Below are positions 62,919 through 64,000 of a DNA stretch of 64,000 nt, one piece after another. A program made the position numbers and the translations under genes. Each line of letters opens with the position of its first letter. Position 1 is the stretch's first letter. The stretch is from CAIXSC01 sp046349935 (lineage in GTDB: Bacteria > Planctomycetota > Planctomycetia > Pirellulales > Pirellulaceae): NCBI GenBank assembly GCA_046349935.1, contig JAXMBK010000005.1:310001-374000 (forward strand), read 5' to 3'. Below the pieces are notes generated by a model. It was not told the origin of the DNA, ran no database searches, and was given only the letters and a program-made list of their open reading frames with translations.

Positions 62919-63947
62919 CTATTGTTCCGGATGCAGTTCTTGTCGCCGCAGTCGGTCCATCCGCGCCGCTCCGCCCGATGTCTCGAGGTACTCGGCGAAG
63001 TCCTCCACGCCGAACAGACAGCGCTCCAGAAAGTCGAGGTATTTGGCCGGATCGCGTTCCACCTCAAGCCATTCCCGCAAATGGCCTTCGTCCGAGAAAT
63101 ACTCGTAGGGCATGTTCCCGGGATAACTGCCGCACGGCACTTCGCAGACCGCGTCGACGCAATAGAACGGAATGACCGTCGACGTGGGATCGCGGCGAAT
63201 CTCGGTGTTCGGAACCAGCCGCTCGCAGCTGACGATCAACTTCTTGGCCGCTCGAGCCAAATGCCAGTCGGCGACCGACGTTCCGCGTATGCGGCAGTTG
63301 CCGTAGCAGTCGGCCTCGTGCACGTGGATCACCGCGACGTCGGGCCAGAGAGCGGGAACGGCGACGAGCGGCTGGCCGGTGAACGGACATTCAAGGGTCC
63401 GCGCCGCACTACGTTCCATCGTATCTGTGCCGGCCATGGTGCGCAGCGGCAAAAAGGGGACGCCCATCGCGGCGGCCTGCAGTCGGACGGCGAGCGCATA
63501 GTTCGTCCATTCGCAAAGCTGCACCTGACCGCTCTCGACCACGCGTCGCGCGTGCGGCGACAACCCCCGCGCCTCCAACCCCACGATGTAGGCGACATCG
63601 CAGCGAGCCAACAACTGGCCGCGCCCCGTCTCGTTGCCGGCGCACAGGATCTGAAAGTCGTGCGTCGCCGTGTGGCCGGCGAAGCTGAGCTGCTGTTTGT
63701 GCTGACGCACGATCTCGTGCAGCAGCGCGGTGGCGATGCGGTCGCCGCCGAAGCCGCCCGAGGCGAGATAGTCGCCGTCGGCGACGAACTGGCGCACCGC
63801 GTCGCGCACCGACATCACTTTGTCGACCATCCGTTTCGGCTTCGCACGAAACGCTTGCCGCGCCGACTCCACGTCGGGACTCATGAACAATTCGCCACGC
63901 CCGCGCGGCAGCGAGCGCGAGGATGGGGACGAGGCGTGCGGTTCCAT
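62919..63947 (-). CDS. CoA-transferase subunit A (glutaconate/3-oxoadipate type)
   Basis: 342 residues, family I CoA-transferase alpha subunit. GDYLASGGFGGDR is the conserved GxGGF-like region, followed by LSFAGHTATHDFQILC and the GxSPHARR text. FLPLRTMAGTDTMERSAART is also typical of GctA-type proteins. The alpha subunit lacks the catalytic Glu, which sits in the beta partner. No beta subunit lies downstream; the gene 15 bases upstream (cut by the edge) may be co-transcribed. Substrate unknown. Confidence 0.87.
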   Translation of the reverse strand: MEPHASSPSSRSLPRGRGELFMSPDVESARQAFRAKPKRMVDKVMSVRDAVRQFVADGDYLASGGFGGDRIATALLHEIVRQHKQQLSFAGHTATHDFQILCAGNETGRGQLLARCDVAYIVGLEARGLSPHARRVVESGQVQLCEWTNYALAVRLQAAAMGVPFLPLRTMAGTDTMERSAARTLECPFTGQPLVAVPALWPDVAVIHVHEADCYGNCRIRGTSVADWHLARAAKKLIVSCERLVPNTEIRRDPTSTVIPFYCVDAVCEVPCGSYPGNMPYEYFSDEGHLREWLEVERDPAKYLDFLERCLFGVEDFAEYLETSGGAARMDRLRRQELHPEQ

Positions 63948-63962
63948 GGCGAGCCTTTCTCG

Positions 63963-64000
63963 TTAGGCTGCTTCGAGCGCATTGAGGCCTTCGTGGAGCG
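63963..64000 (-). CDS. C-terminal end of an unidentified gene (partial)
   Basis: The last twelve codons of a minus-strand frame (LHEGLNALEAA, stop TAA at 63963-63965) run in from the right edge. The 15-base gap to the CoA-transferase start suggests an operon. Too short to identify. Confidence 0.45.
   Translation of the reverse strand, partial: LHEGLNALEAA

Overview
The window looks like a chromosomal segment of a planctomycete, probably of the Pirellulales/Pirellulaceae type. The evidence is high GC content, a cytochrome of the PVC type with a CxxCH heme motif next to a neutral-ceramidase-like secreted protein, a DUF6513/dihydropteroate-synthase-like protein beside pabB, a FlgI-like HEAT-repeat lipoprotein next to smc, an HTH-plus-receiver regulator, FHA and serine/threonine kinase signalling genes, and long intergenic palindromic repeats. 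The species cannot be fixed from sequence reading alone.

Layout. 1-2.1 kb: pabB (cut by the left edge) and the DHPS-like gene. 2.1-5.9 kb: an SDR oxidoreductase, an unusual membrane-anchored Gfo/Idh-like protein and an HtrA protease. 6-10 kb: ceramidase-like protein and PVC cytochrome. 10-15.7 kb: a tight ygiQ-Hsp70-thioesterase operon. 16.7-21.4 kb: an HME-type RND efflux pair. 21.5-24.5 kb: a small conserved protein, a DHDPS-family lyase and an MFS carrier. 24.7-31.4 kb: HTH-receiver regulator, smc and a FlgI-like lipoprotein. 31.6-46.1 kb: tatD and respiratory complex I (nuoA, C, D, H, J, K, L, M, N, with nuoI detached by a DUF2203 gene; nuoB, E, F and G are absent). 46.4-48.9 kb: csrA, tRNA-Glu(TTC), ferrochelatase and Sua5. 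49-54.9 kb: a co-directional signalling cluster (coiled-coil protein, FHA, kinase, membrane protein, ECF sigma, zinc anti-sigma). 54.9-57.4 kb: a gene-free block holding four tandem 465-bp composite-palindrome units. 57.4-64 kb: 2-hydroxyacid dehydrogenase, class-III aminotransferase, lipoprotein, MFS carrier, creatininase-family enzyme and CoA-transferase.

Most notable signals. (1) A family of seven GTAG-headed hairpins (NACAGGCT-TCC-AGCCTGTN) whose outermost base pair covaries. In four copies the TAG of the GTAG head is the stop codon of the neighbouring gene. Several copies lie beside micro- or minisatellites. They resemble REP elements mobilised by REP-associated tyrosine transposases (RAYTs), but no such transposase is in the window. 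(2) The 465-bp array has an A-B-A'-B' higher-order pattern. (3) NuoL carries a textbook EF-hand loop and a 23-histidine loop, and NuoA and NuoN also carry unusual insertions.

Most genes are ordinary housekeeping or metabolism. Functional assignments rest on motif reading without database searches.
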